From: an uncultured Methanolobus sp.
GTDB taxonomy: Archaea; Halobacteriota; Methanosarcinia; Methanosarcinales; Methanosarcinaceae
DNA: 64,000 bases
Assembly (NCBI RefSeq): GCF_963667555.1
Contig: NZ_OY763421.1
Coordinates: forward strand, 2,373,562-2,437,561
Direction of reading: 5' to 3'
A program made the position numbers and the translations under genes. Positions 52,894-61,231 of this stretch are shown one piece after another (within the stretch, counting starts at the first letter, position 1; every line of letters begins with the position of its first letter). The notes under the pieces are model-generated. The model ran no database searches. It was not told where the DNA came from and saw only the letters and a program-made list of their open reading frames with translations.

Positions 52894-54063
52894 ATGGAAA
52901 AAAGGAAGGTTCATGTTAGAGTAGATGAGGATATGCACCGCACCACTAAAATATGTGCTGCTGCAAAAAACCTAACCATGCAGGACTATATTGTAGAAGC
53001 AATTGCGTCCCACAATTCTAAAAGTCCCATACTGAAAGAGTCAAAACCGGAATACGGGACAGTATTCACCTTCATTGATTTGTTTGCAGGGATAGGAGGA
53101 ATGAGACTAGCTTTTGAAAAAGCCGGTGGAAAATGCGTATTTTCTTCGGAGAATAATAAATTCAGTCAGGAAACCTACCTCAAGAACTTTGGAGAAATAC
53201 CGGAAGGTGACATTACACAAATTGATGAAAAAAATATTCCAGACCATGATATACTTGTAGCAGGTTTTCCCTGCCAACCATTTTCAATAGCAGGTGTTTC
53301 TAAAAAGAAAAGTCTCGGAAGAGACCATGGATTTCTAGACAAAACACAGGGAACCCTATTCTTTGATATTGCAAGGATTCTTGAAGAAAAAAGACCGAAG
53401 GCGTTCTTGCTTGAGAATGTAAAAAATCTCCAATCACACGATAAGAAAAGAACATTTGCAGTAATAAAAGAGACTTTAGAAAAGCTGGACTATAAAATAT
53501 ATTGTCAGGTTATTGACGGAAAATATTATGTTCCACAGCATAGAGAACGAATATTCATAGTTGGCTTTGACAGGGAAATATATGGAGACAAAGAGATTTT
53601 TTCATTCCCTGAAAAAACAGAAATCGACCATTCAATTAAAGATATACTCGAACCTAGCGTTGATCCAAAATATACACTCAGTGATAAACTCTGGCAATAT
53701 TTGCAAAAATATGCTGAAAAACATCGAAGAAAAGGTAATGGTTTTGGATTCGGACTTGTAGATCTTGATGGAATTTCCAGAACCCTTAGTGCACGCTACT
53801 ATAAAGATGGGGCAGAAATACTAATTCCTCAAAAAGGTAAGAATCCAAGAAGACTTACACCGCGAGAATGTGCAAGGTTACAGGGTTTTCCTGAATACTT
53901 TAAAATTGTTGTTTCTGATACGCAGGCATACAAACAATTTGGAAATTCAGTAGTTGTACCTGTTGTGGAAGACATTGCAAAACAATTAATAACTTCAATG
54001 AACATAGAAAAAGTAAAAATTTCAGAATATGTTCCAAAAGTGGAGATTGAATGTCTGATATAA
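52894..54063 (+). CDS. DNA (cytosine-5) methyltransferase with N-terminal ribbon-helix-helix
   Basis: 389 aa. Residues 1-40 ([31 protein letters not shown]) fit a ribbon-helix-helix DNA-binding domain. The methyltransferase follows with motif [16 protein letters not shown], catalytic PCQ in [13 protein letters not shown], motif [19 protein letters not shown], motif [17 protein letters not shown] and motif [12 protein letters not shown]. The sequence around motif VI matches the Dcm/M.EcoRII group, which methylates the inner C of CCWGG. Overlaps the endonuclease gene by 13 nt. More AT-rich than its neighbours. Confidence 0.88.
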   Translation: MEKRKVHVRVDEDMHRTTKICAAAKNLTMQDYIVEAIASHNSKSPILKESKPEYGTVFTFIDLFAGIGGMRLAFEKAGGKCVFSSENNKFSQETYLKNFGEIPEGDITQIDEKNIPDHDILVAGFPCQPFSIAGVSKKKSLGRDHGFLDKTQGTLFFDIARILEEKRPKAFLLENVKNLQSHDKKRTFAVIKETLEKLDYKIYCQVIDGKYYVPQHRERIFIVGFDREIYGDKEIFSFPEKTEIDHSIKDILEPSVDPKYTLSDKLWQYLQKYAEKHRRKGNGFGFGLVDLDGISRTLSARYYKDGAEILIPQKGKNPRRLTPRECARLQGFPEYFKIVVSDTQAYKQFGNSVVVPVVEDIAKQLITSMNIEKVKISEYVPKVEIECLI

Positions 54064-55247
54064 CACAAAAAGCAATTGATTCCTGCATTAACGGAGAGCT
54101 AGCATTCTGCAAATTTATTTCTGCAAATGAAACCGGAACTACAGGGTCTCATCAAGTTGGTTTCTACATACCTCATAATTCTTACAAAATACTTTTTGAT
54201 TCTCAGGGAATAAAGGGAGAAAACAAAGAAAAAAGTATTTCTATTAAATGGCAGGATGATTTTGAAACCGATAGTCGATTTAAGTACTACGGAAAAGGAA
54301 CCCGTAATGAATATAGAATTACTAAATTTGGCAGAAACTTTCCATATTTAAAAGAGAATACAATTGGAGACTTATTCGTAATCGCAAAAAAAGAAGAAGA
54401 AAGTTATGAAGCATTTGTTCTGGATAATGAAGAAGACATAGAAACTTTTCTTTCTTACTTTGGCCTATCACCTTCAGACACAAATCGAATTGTAAAAATA
54501 TCCAGACATTTACAACTTACCTTAACTCCAGAAGATATTCTAGATAGGTTACTTGGAGATTATGTCAATAATTTGACAGACGATTTTCCTTCAACAAATG
54601 AAATATCCAGAGAAGCACGAGAAATATATAATACTACAAAAGACACCAACAAATGTCCAGACAGAGATATATTTACTAATCCGGATCGGGAATTACTAAA
54701 TTGGTTATCTATAGAATTTGAACTCTTCAAAGCTATAGAAAATAACAGATACTCTTCTTACATAAATGAACCACTGTACTCTGTAGAACGATTGATAGAG
54801 ATTGCTAATACTGTGTTAAACAGAAGAAAAAGCAGGGCAGGGAAATCTCTTGAAAATCATCTTGTTGAAATGTTTACTCTACATGAATTACCTTTTACCC
54901 ATCAACCAGTCACAGAAGGTAAAAAGAAGCCTGACTTTATATTCCCTGGAGAGAGCTATTATTTCCAGGACAGATATAAGGAAAAACTTGTTTTTCTAGC
55001 TGCAAAGACTACATGTAAAGATAGATGGCGACAGATACTCAGTGAAGCAAATAGAATTGAACAAAAACATCTCTTTACACTCCAACCAGGTATTTCAAAG
55101 AATCAACTTGATGAAATGTATGAAAGTGACGTAATATTAGTTGTTCCAAAAGACTATCATTCCTACTATCCTACACCTTATAGAGATGAAATATTAACTC
55201 TAAATGAGTTCATTTCCTTCACCAAAAATAAATGTGTTATTGATTGA
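54051..55247 (+). CDS. EcoRII-like type II restriction endonuclease
   Basis: 398 aa. The C-terminal part (about 275-390) resembles the EcoRII catalytic domain: [35 protein letters not shown] and [16 protein letters not shown], with the PD...K residues and conserved Arg. The N-terminal region would be the effector or recognition domain. Location directly after an M.EcoRII-like methyltransferase supports the same target (CCWGG), though the site is inferred. Start ATG 54051 lies inside the methyltransferase gene, ensuring the protective enzyme is made first. Confidence 0.85.
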   Translation: MSDITQKAIDSCINGELAFCKFISANETGTTGSHQVGFYIPHNSYKILFDSQGIKGENKEKSISIKWQDDFETDSRFKYYGKGTRNEYRITKFGRNFPYLKENTIGDLFVIAKKEEESYEAFVLDNEEDIETFLSYFGLSPSDTNRIVKISRHLQLTLTPEDILDRLLGDYVNNLTDDFPSTNEISREAREIYNTTKDTNKCPDRDIFTNPDRELLNWLSIEFELFKAIENNRYSSYINEPLYSVERLIEIANTVLNRRKSRAGKSLENHLVEMFTLHELPFTHQPVTEGKKKPDFIFPGESYYFQDRYKEKLVFLAAKTTCKDRWRQILSEANRIEQKHLFTLQPGISKNQLDEMYESDVILVVPKDYHSYYPTPYRDEILTLNEFISFTKNKCVID

Positions 55248-55248
55248 A

Positions 55249-55884
55249 ATGAAAGACATTTCGGAGATATTAATCAGCAATCATAATCTCTATAAAAGAG
55301 ATTTTCTATGGAGACATACTTGTGACCCCTATAGAATAATGATTGCTGAATTCATGCTTCATCGAACTAAAGCAAACCAAGTGGAACCAATATACCAACA
55401 ATTCTTAGAAACATATCCAGATGTTAATTCTCTTGCAAATGCCAATCTAGATGATGTAGCAAGGTACACACAACATCTGGGACTCCATTGGCGTGCAGCA
55501 CATTTTATAGATGCATGTCGATTCATCAACATGGAATACAAAGGAGTTTATCCTCAAGAGAGAAGGAAATTGTTGAAAATACCTGGTGTCGGAGAATATG
55601 TTGCCGGAGCAATTCTTACAGTTTGCTTCAAAAAACCTGAATTTGTAATTGATAGTAATATTGCTAGATTTATTAACAGATACTATGGTCTTGAATTAAC
55701 AGGAGAGATCAGAAGAAAAAAAGCGATAATAGAAAAGGCAAAGATTCTTTTTAACTGCAAAAATCCAGACAAACTTCTATTTTCTATATTGGACTTTACC
55801 GCTCTAGTGTGTAAACCACGAAATCCAGAATGTTCCAGATGTATTTTTAATGATACATGTTCTTTTTTCAATTCAAAATGTTAA
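55249..55884 (+). CDS. Mig-type T/G mismatch DNA glycosylase
   Basis: 211 aa. HhH-GPD fold with GVGEYVAGAILTVC and, 18 residues later, the catalytic Asp in VIDSNIARFINRYYG. The Tyr where EndoIII has Lys is the mark of Methanothermobacter Mig, which cuts T from T/G pairs made by deamination of 5-methyl-C. The C-terminal Fe-S motif is C-X6-C-X2-C-X5-C (CKPRNPECSRCIFNDTC). I start at ATG 55249, right after the endonuclease stop; an ATG at 55204 would overlap it. It would repair the mutations caused by the methyltransferase upstream. Confidence 0.85.
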   Translation: MKDISEILISNHNLYKRDFLWRHTCDPYRIMIAEFMLHRTKANQVEPIYQQFLETYPDVNSLANANLDDVARYTQHLGLHWRAAHFIDACRFINMEYKGVYPQERRKLLKIPGVGEYVAGAILTVCFKKPEFVIDSNIARFINRYYGLELTGEIRRKKAIIEKAKILFNCKNPDKLLFSILDFTALVCKPRNPECSRCIFNDTCSFFNSKC

Positions 55885-55951
55885 TACGAAAATCACATCC
55901 CAAATCCTAATATACACTCCCAAACAATTTACAGCTCAGGAGAATCTTATC

Positions 55952-57247
55952 ATGAAAGTATCAATTATCGGTTCAGGCTATGTTGGTTCCGTCTCAGCCG
56001 CTTGTTTTGCAGAACTCGGACATGAAGTTATCTGCATTGACATTGATGAAGAGAAGGTAAAACAGATCAATGCGGGAATTGCACCTATCTGGGAAGAGGG
56101 ACTGGATGAACTGCTGGGAAAGTACAGCCAGAAGACACTCATTGCCACATCGGATTATGATTATGCTATTGAGAACTCCGATGCTTCATTTATCTGCGTG
56201 GGGACACCGTCAGGAGAGGATGGGAGCATTGACCTCTCAATAGTCAAGGCTGCAAGTGCCAGCCTTGGAAGAGCGATTGCTAAGAAAGAACACTATCATG
56301 TAGTGGTTGTAAAGAGCACAGTCGTGCCTGAAACAACCGAGAAGGTCGTACTTCCGATAGTAGAAGAATACTCCGGCAAAAAGGCAGGAAAGGACTTTGG
56401 TGTTGTAATGAACCCAGAGTTTCTCAGAGAAGGAAAGGCTGTATATGACTTCATGCACCCTGACAAGATCGTGGTTGGTGCTATCGATGAGAGGTCGTCT
56501 TTTGTTGTATCTGAGCTCTATCGCAAGCTGGACTGTGAGATCACACGCACCAATCCAAGGACAGCAGAGATGATCAAATACGTCAACAACTCCTTCCTGG
56601 CAACCAAAATATCCTTTGCAAACGAGGTAGGGAACATCTGCAAGCAGCTTGGCATTGACACATACGAGGTCATGGATGCCGTGGGAACTGACTTCAGGAT
56701 AGAGCGCCAGTTCCTCAACTGTGGTGCAGGGTTTGGCGGCTCATGCTTCCCCAAGGACGTTAAGGCACTTATCGGCAAAGCAAACCAGATCGGATACGCA
56801 CCAGAACTTCTCCAGTCCGTTGTTGAAGTAAATAACAGGCAGCCCCTGAAGATGATCGAACTCCTTCAGGAAAAGATCGGGGACCTCAGGAACAAGAGAA
56901 TAACCGTACTTGGTCTGGCCTTCAAGAACGACACCGATGATATCAGGGAATCAAGATCCATCCCGGTTATCGACAAACTGATGAAACTTGGAGCAGATAT
57001 TGCCGCATACGACCCGATGGCCGAAGAAGGTATGAAGAAACTCTTCCACGATGTTGCATACTGCAAGAGCGCATCCGAAGCCCTTACAGAAGCTGATGGC
57101 TGCCTCATTATGACCGAATGGAACGAATTCAGGAACCTTGACAAAGAGTTCGATCTCATGGCAAACCGTGTGGTTATCGACGGCAGACACCTCATCAATC
57201 CTGCGAAACTTAGCACCGAGATAGACTACGAAGGTATCTGCTGGTAA
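55952..57247 (+). CDS. UDP-glucose/GDP-mannose dehydrogenase family
   Basis: 431 aa. Rossmann start VSIIGSGYVGSVSAACFAELG, catalytic Cys in GFGGSCFPKDVKALI and the C-terminal UDP-binding domain. Oxidises a UDP- or GDP-sugar to the uronic acid for surface polysaccharide or glycoprotein. ATG 55952 has AGGAG 9 nt upstream; the frame opens at 55850 but those codons are not family-like. Which sugar is used cannot be said. Confidence 0.9.
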   Translation: MKVSIIGSGYVGSVSAACFAELGHEVICIDIDEEKVKQINAGIAPIWEEGLDELLGKYSQKTLIATSDYDYAIENSDASFICVGTPSGEDGSIDLSIVKAASASLGRAIAKKEHYHVVVVKSTVVPETTEKVVLPIVEEYSGKKAGKDFGVVMNPEFLREGKAVYDFMHPDKIVVGAIDERSSFVVSELYRKLDCEITRTNPRTAEMIKYVNNSFLATKISFANEVGNICKQLGIDTYEVMDAVGTDFRIERQFLNCGAGFGGSCFPKDVKALIGKANQIGYAPELLQSVVEVNNRQPLKMIELLQEKIGDLRNKRITVLGLAFKNDTDDIRESRSIPVIDKLMKLGADIAAYDPMAEEGMKKLFHDVAYCKSASEALTEADGCLIMTEWNEFRNLDKEFDLMANRVVIDGRHLINPAKLSTEIDYEGICW

Positions 57248-57279
57248 TCAGGAACATAACTATAATATCCGGTGTGGAA

Positions 57280-57540
57280 ATGACCGAGACATTCACCCTT
57301 GGAATAGGTGAAAGAAGAAACATCAGCAAAAGCTTCTTTGGGACTATCGAAGACATGATGTACTGCGGAATGTCCTCGGAGAACACCTTTTCCATCGGCC
57401 TTCTTTTTTCAAAAGGTTATCAGGGGCATGCCCTGAACCTTTATTTCCCTAAAAAGTCGTCATATATCACCCTGAACAAACGGAAGTACTATATTATCGA
57501 TGTAAATTCTGAATATATAATTCTCCAATTATCCGAGTAA
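57280..57540 (+). CDS. Small protein of unknown function
   Basis: 86 aa, no signal peptide or span. Alternating hydrophobic residues (FSIGLLFSKG, ALNLYFPKKSSYITL, YYIIDVNSEYIIL) point to a small beta fold. GGTG stands 4-5 nt before ATG 57280; GTG 57274 is an alternative. No family recognised. It lies 32 nt after the sugar dehydrogenase and 30 nt before a coiled-coil protein. Confidence 0.5.
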   Translation: MTETFTLGIGERRNISKSFFGTIEDMMYCGMSSENTFSIGLLFSKGYQGHALNLYFPKKSSYITLNKRKYYIIDVNSEYIILQLSE

Positions 57541-57570
57541 AATCGAAGATTTTTAATACTTCAAGTAAAA

Positions 57571-58251
57571 ATGACAGGTCTGTTGGTGCAGACCATGAAA
57601 AACGACAATCAGGTAAAAGACGATATCAACGGCAGGTTACACTCTCTTGACCAGACCGTCAGAAGTGTGGAAAAACGACTGCGTGCAGTGGAACGCAGAC
57701 TCTCTGTGGACGTGCCCGTGGAAGACTCCATCCCGGAGTACGAGACTAATTTTGAACAAGCACTTGAGAGCACAAGGATCGAGATCATCTCAATACGTGC
57801 CGAGATGAATAATCTCATACAAAGCAATTCTCAGGATCATGAATACGACATGAGATTGCAGGAACTCAACTCTGAGATAACCTGCCTCAATTCACAGATC
57901 ATGGAACTGATGGAAGAGAATATCAAACTCTCAGAGCAGGTTATGATGAAAGACAATTCTAAAACCGAAGATATCCAGAATCTATCAGTAGACATCAGGA
58001 ATGAAATCTCACAACTCAACATGCGTCTTGAAAAAGCTGAGAATCACAACCGCATCAATATAGGTTCTGTGAAAGTGCCTGTTGAACTCTCAGGAATCGT
58101 TGGAGCCGCAATCCTGACACTAACCGGAGTACTCATAATGAATGGGCACTGGGATATCATAAGGTCAGCTTATTTCTCATTCGGTATCGCTCTTGTGTTT
58201 GCTGTTGCAGTGCTCATGAAATTCTATATGGTCAACAGCAAAACAGCATGA
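57571..58251 (+). CDS. Coiled-coil protein with two C-terminal membrane spans
   Basis: 226 aa. Residues 15-165 are a long heptad-rich coiled coil (RLHSLDQTVRSVEKRLRAVE, LNSEITCLNSQIMELMEEN). Two spans follow, at about 170-188 (LSGIVGAAILTLTGVLIM) and 196-217 (IRSAYFSFGIALVFAVAVLM). It may link the cytoplasm to the membrane; function unknown. ATG 57595 (GGTG before it) is an alternative start. The copy-2 repeat begins at its stop codon. Confidence 0.55.
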   Translation: MTGLLVQTMKNDNQVKDDINGRLHSLDQTVRSVEKRLRAVERRLSVDVPVEDSIPEYETNFEQALESTRIEIISIRAEMNNLIQSNSQDHEYDMRLQELNSEITCLNSQIMELMEENIKLSEQVMMKDNSKTEDIQNLSVDIRNEISQLNMRLEKAENHNRINIGSVKVPVELSGIVGAAILTLTGVLIMNGHWDIIRSAYFSFGIALVFAVAVLMKFYMVNSKTA

Positions 58252-58522
58252 AACTTGAATGATCCCGAAGGGTACGGCGAAGCCGGCGCTTTTCCATATG
58301 ACTAAAAGATGATGGGCTTAATGCCATCACCTATTTTTTTACAGTGGCTTTATTGCATTCTCTGCATAAATTAACTGATCACTTGAATGATCTTCTGCAT
58401 AGAAGCATCGGAACGTGCCGCCTTCGGCGGATGGTTGCTTTGTTTGTAGATTGCAAAATGCTTTTTTGGAACTGAAAATAAGCAAAGTTCATATCACTCA
58501 CATAAACAGGATTTCTACAAAA
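58249..58522 (+). repeat. Hairpin-rich repeat element, copy 2 (left end missing)
   Basis: Begins GAAACTT, then CCCGAAGGG and CGGC-GAA-GCCG hairpins (58264-58285), core B with CCGCC-TTC-GGCGG and ATGGTTGC (58405-58445), and ends ACAGGATTTCTACA (58506-58519). All parts match copy 3 in order and spacing. The left terminal repeat of copy 3 is absent. It fills most of the 327-bp gap between 58251 and 58579. Confidence 0.75.
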
Positions 58523-58578
58523 CCTAAAATTCAAAAAATAATAAAGGAAAGAAGAATGAGAAAGCCAGATAGATTTTC

Positions 58579-59010
58579 TCACACTCTTTTTACTTTCAGG
58601 AAATAATCGTTACTATAATCCAGATAGCCTTCCTGCATCACTTTGACAGAGAGGTAACCTTCGGATTTTCCCTGCGGAAGTGAGATGTTCAGCAACCTGT
58701 ACTGGAACTCACCGTCAGCATCCGTTATTCCACCTGCAACTATTTTCCTTGACGGACCCCACACAATGACATTAGCATCTCCTACCGGCCTCCCGTCGTT
58801 GTCAAAGACATTGACAGTAAGGTATGGAGAATCTCCAGTCCCACCGGTCAGGTTGAAACTGCTGCAATTGGAAGATGCGAACATAGTATCAGGAACGAAT
58901 GGCGTACTTGTAACAGCCGAGAGAATAGTATAGATACCTATCATTCCGATGATCGTTAGGACAACAATCCTTATGGGTAGTCCCACTGATGCAGATTCAT
59001 CATCTAACAT
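58579..59010 (-). CDS. Pilin-like surface protein with carboxypeptidase-regulatory-like domain (1)
   Basis: 143 aa. Short charged start DDESASVGLPI, then one span (IRIVVLTIIGMIGIYTIL), as in archaeal class III signal or pilin-like N-termini. The exported part (residues 55-143) is an Ig/CarboxypepD-reg fold with VNVFDNDGRPVGDANVIVWG. It shares the layout with the next gene, so the pair probably arose by duplication. Confidence 0.6.
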   Translation of the reverse strand: MLDDESASVGLPIRIVVLTIIGMIGIYTILSAVTSTPFVPDTMFASSNCSSFNLTGGTGDSPYLTVNVFDNDGRPVGDANVIVWGPSRKIVAGGITDADGEFQYRLLNISLPQGKSEGYLSVKVMQEGYLDYSNDYFLKVKRV

Positions 59011-59040
59011 AAGAATCAGAAAAATAAAAGGATGTCAGGG

Positions 59041-59553
59041 TCATGAAGTCCTGACTACCATTACAGCCTTTGCTTTCTCAAAATCGTAGAAACCATCTGC
59101 GGAGATGGTAAGATCCATGCTTCCTTCGTTCTGGTTAGAACCTAGACTTATCTGGGCACCAGCCGGGGAAGCTGTGGTCAGTGTACAATTTCCATAATTA
59201 TCAGTTGTACCTGTTGCCACACCACCAAGGCCCCGGAGCACGACATTGGCAGCCCTCACGGGATAACCGTCCGGGTCAGCCACTGAGATCACAACATCTA
59301 CTGTGAAAGGAGAGTTTGCTATTGAAGAATCAACGATGACAGTATTTCCGGCAGTAGGACCTGCACTTTGTTCACCTGATTCAACAATGTTCACTGACAT
59401 ATTCTTAGTTGGAGGAGGAATAATAGCTACAAGTGCCGCAAGGGCAACCATACCAACCACCAACATTACAACGATATTGATAGGAAGCTCAATGGCCCTA
59501 TCATCATCAAATAGTTTTTCAATCTTTGGCAAAAAATCACCGAATGCTAACAA
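59041..59553 (-). CDS. Pilin-like surface protein with carboxypeptidase-regulatory-like domain (2)
   Basis: 170 aa. DDDRAIELPINIVVMLVVGMVALAALVAI at the start is one charged stretch plus span, close to that of the 143-aa paralogue; the outer part has VVISVADPDGYPVRAANVVLRGLGG. 30 nt separate the two genes on the same strand. Confidence 0.6.
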   Translation of the reverse strand: MLAFGDFLPKIEKLFDDDRAIELPINIVVMLVVGMVALAALVAIIPPPTKNMSVNIVESGEQSAGPTAGNTVIVDSSIANSPFTVDVVISVADPDGYPVRAANVVLRGLGGVATGTTDNYGNCTLTTASPAGAQISLGSNQNEGSMDLTISADGFYDFEKAKAVMVVRTS

Positions 59554-59639
59554 ATAAACATTAGATATAAATTTATTGATTTGTTCCTGATTTTTATGTT
59601 GTGCTTCGAATAATTAAAAACAGCAAAGGCAAATGATAT

Positions 59640-59730
59640 CAACAATTATCAATAGTTATAAGATAAAATTAAAAGTTATAATTAATTATAAGTAACTATA
59701 ACTGAATATAAGCACATATAACGAGGAAGA
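59640..59730 (+). promoter_or_regulatory. AT-rich palindromic promoter region of the toxin-antitoxin pair
   Basis: Repeated AGTTATAA and TATAACT blocks, including AGTTATAATTAATTATAAGTAACTATAACT-like symmetry split over about 59670-59702. Placed just before the antitoxin gene, it resembles the operators through which antitoxin-toxin complexes repress their own genes. Confidence 0.4.
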
Positions 59731-59733
59731 AAA

Positions 59734-59925
59734 ATGGCAACTACGACAACCATACCAACCACAAAGACAATAAGAGACAGACTGAAAACCTATGGAAGAA
59801 AAGGGGATACATATAGCGACATTCTCACACGCCTGATGGATGCTGTTGACAGAGATGAATTCATGGACCGCATGTACCAGCGCCTTGAAGAAAAGGACCA
59901 GTTCGTATCCCTTGACGATCTTTAA
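59734..59925 (+). CDS. Antitoxin (RelB/VapB-like, ribbon-helix-helix type)
   Basis: 63 aa. IPTTKTIRDRLKTYGRKGDTY matches the N-terminal ribbon-helix-helix of archaeal antitoxins (DUF7557-like), with a charged C-terminal tail for toxin binding. Gene order antitoxin-toxin with a 12-nt gap supports the call. AGGAAG precedes the ATG. Confidence 0.75.
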   Translation: MATTTTIPTTKTIRDRLKTYGRKGDTYSDILTRLMDAVDRDEFMDRMYQRLEEKDQFVSLDDL

Positions 59926-59937
59926 TAGTGGGAAACT

Positions 59938-60204
59938 ATGCCATACAAAGTGAGTGTGCACCAGCATGCCAGTAAGTTCCTTAACTCACAGGATGCTGAA
60001 ACGAAAAGCAGACTAATTGAAGGACTTAAGAAATTGCAGGATGATCCTTTAAGCCATGATGTGAAAAAACTGAAAGGCACAAAAGGCAGACAGGATCTTT
60101 ACCGTCTGCGCATTGGTGATTACAGAGCTATTTTTGCAATTGAAGATGATGTTGTTTACGTACTGGAAATAATTCCAAGAGGTTATGGATATAAGTGGCT
60201 TTAA
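59938..60204 (+). CDS. RelE/ParE-type toxin
   Basis: 88 aa. YKVSVHQHASKFLNSQD, LKKLQDDPLSHDVKKLKGT, DLYRLRIGDYRAIFAIEDD and VLEIIPRGYGY fit the RelE family: a basic groove, RxGDYRxIF and a final aromatic residue, all needed for ribosome-dependent mRNA cleavage. The following repeat element begins six nt after its stop. Confidence 0.85.
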   Translation: MPYKVSVHQHASKFLNSQDAETKSRLIEGLKKLQDDPLSHDVKKLKGTKGRQDLYRLRIGDYRAIFAIEDDVVYVLEIIPRGYGYKWL

Positions 60205-60210
60205 AAATCA

Positions 60211-60548
60211 GCTCTGTAGAAATCCTGTCAGGCAAACTTTAAAGAAAGTAGGTTGGCTTTGTCAGGTCAATAAATATCTTTCATGAGAAACTTAAGCAAA
60301 CCCGAAGGGTCCGGCGAAGCCGGAGCTTTCCCACAAAAACAAACAAAATTATCTACATTAATGCATTATACTTTCTTTATGAGTATTCAGTAGAATTCCC
60401 AGCATAACTACATTTATGCCTGTATAGCAGCATCGGAACATGCCGCCTTCGGCGGATGGTTGCTTTGTTTTTAGAGTGTCAGTTGTTTATATGAAACAAA
60501 AATAAAGCAAAGGTTATGTCAATCATGTAAACAGGATTTCTACAGAGC
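60211..60548 (+). repeat. Non-autonomous MITE-like element with 18-bp terminal inverted repeats, copy 3
   Basis: 338 bp bounded by GCTCTGTAGAAATCCTGT (60211-28) and its perfect reverse complement (60531-48). Inside are the hairpins CCCGAAGGG and CCGGC-GAA-GCCGG (60301-23) and core B, CCGCC-TTC-GGCGG with ATGGTTGC (60430-70). No ORF. Copy 2 at 58249 shares everything but the left end. No clear target-site duplication was seen. Confidence 0.7.
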
Positions 60549-60610
60549 CAAAAAACCATAAAATCCCACATCGTTACATTCATGTACCAAAACCATTCTT
60601 TAATTCTCAC

Positions 60611-61219
60611 ATGAAGAAGATCGTTATCATCGATTACGGACTTGGCAACCTCAGAAGTGTTCGCAAGGGGCTGGAACACGCAGGTGCCAACGTGATCATT
60701 TCAAGTGACCCTGAAGAGATAAAAAGCGCAGATGGTGTTATCCTTCCGGGTGTCGGTGCTTTCAGGGATGCAATGAAGAACGTGGAAGTTCTCAGAAATA
60801 CCATCGATGAGTATGTGGCATCAGGAAAGCCAATGCTTGGCATCTGCCTTGGTCAGCAGATGATGCTTAGTACATCAGAGGAGGGAGGACTTACAGAAGG
60901 ACTTGACCTTGTAAAGGGACGGGTGCTCAGATTCCCGCACTCTGAGCTTAAAGTTCCTCACATGGGATGGAACTCCATCACAATTACACAGAAACACCCT
61001 ATTTTTGATGGAATACCTGATGGTTCCTTCGTTTATTTTGTCCACTCATACTACGTGGATACTACAGATAAGAACACACTTATTTCATGCGAATATGGAA
61101 CAGAATTCGCAGCCGCTATTGTCAATGATGCAGGTAATGTGATCGGAACTCAGTTCCACCCGGAGAAAAGCGGTGACATTGGCCTGAAAATGCTGAAGAA
61201 TTTTGTTGCAATGTGCTAA
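60611..61219 (+). CDS. hisH: Imidazole glycerol phosphate synthase, glutaminase subunit
   Basis: 202 aa. Class I glutamine amidotransferase: GICLGQQMM holds the nucleophile Cys, FVHSYYV the oxyanion region and GTQFHPEKSG the His and Glu. Supplies ammonia to HisF. No hisF is in the window. Stands alone after the MITE-like element. Confidence 0.93.
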   Translation: MKKIVIIDYGLGNLRSVRKGLEHAGANVIISSDPEEIKSADGVILPGVGAFRDAMKNVEVLRNTIDEYVASGKPMLGICLGQQMMLSTSEEGGLTEGLDLVKGRVLRFPHSELKVPHMGWNSITITQKHPIFDGIPDGSFVYFVHSYYVDTTDKNTLISCEYGTEFAAAIVNDAGNVIGTQFHPEKSGDIGLKMLKNFVAMC

Positions 61220-61231
61220 AAGGATGAGAAT

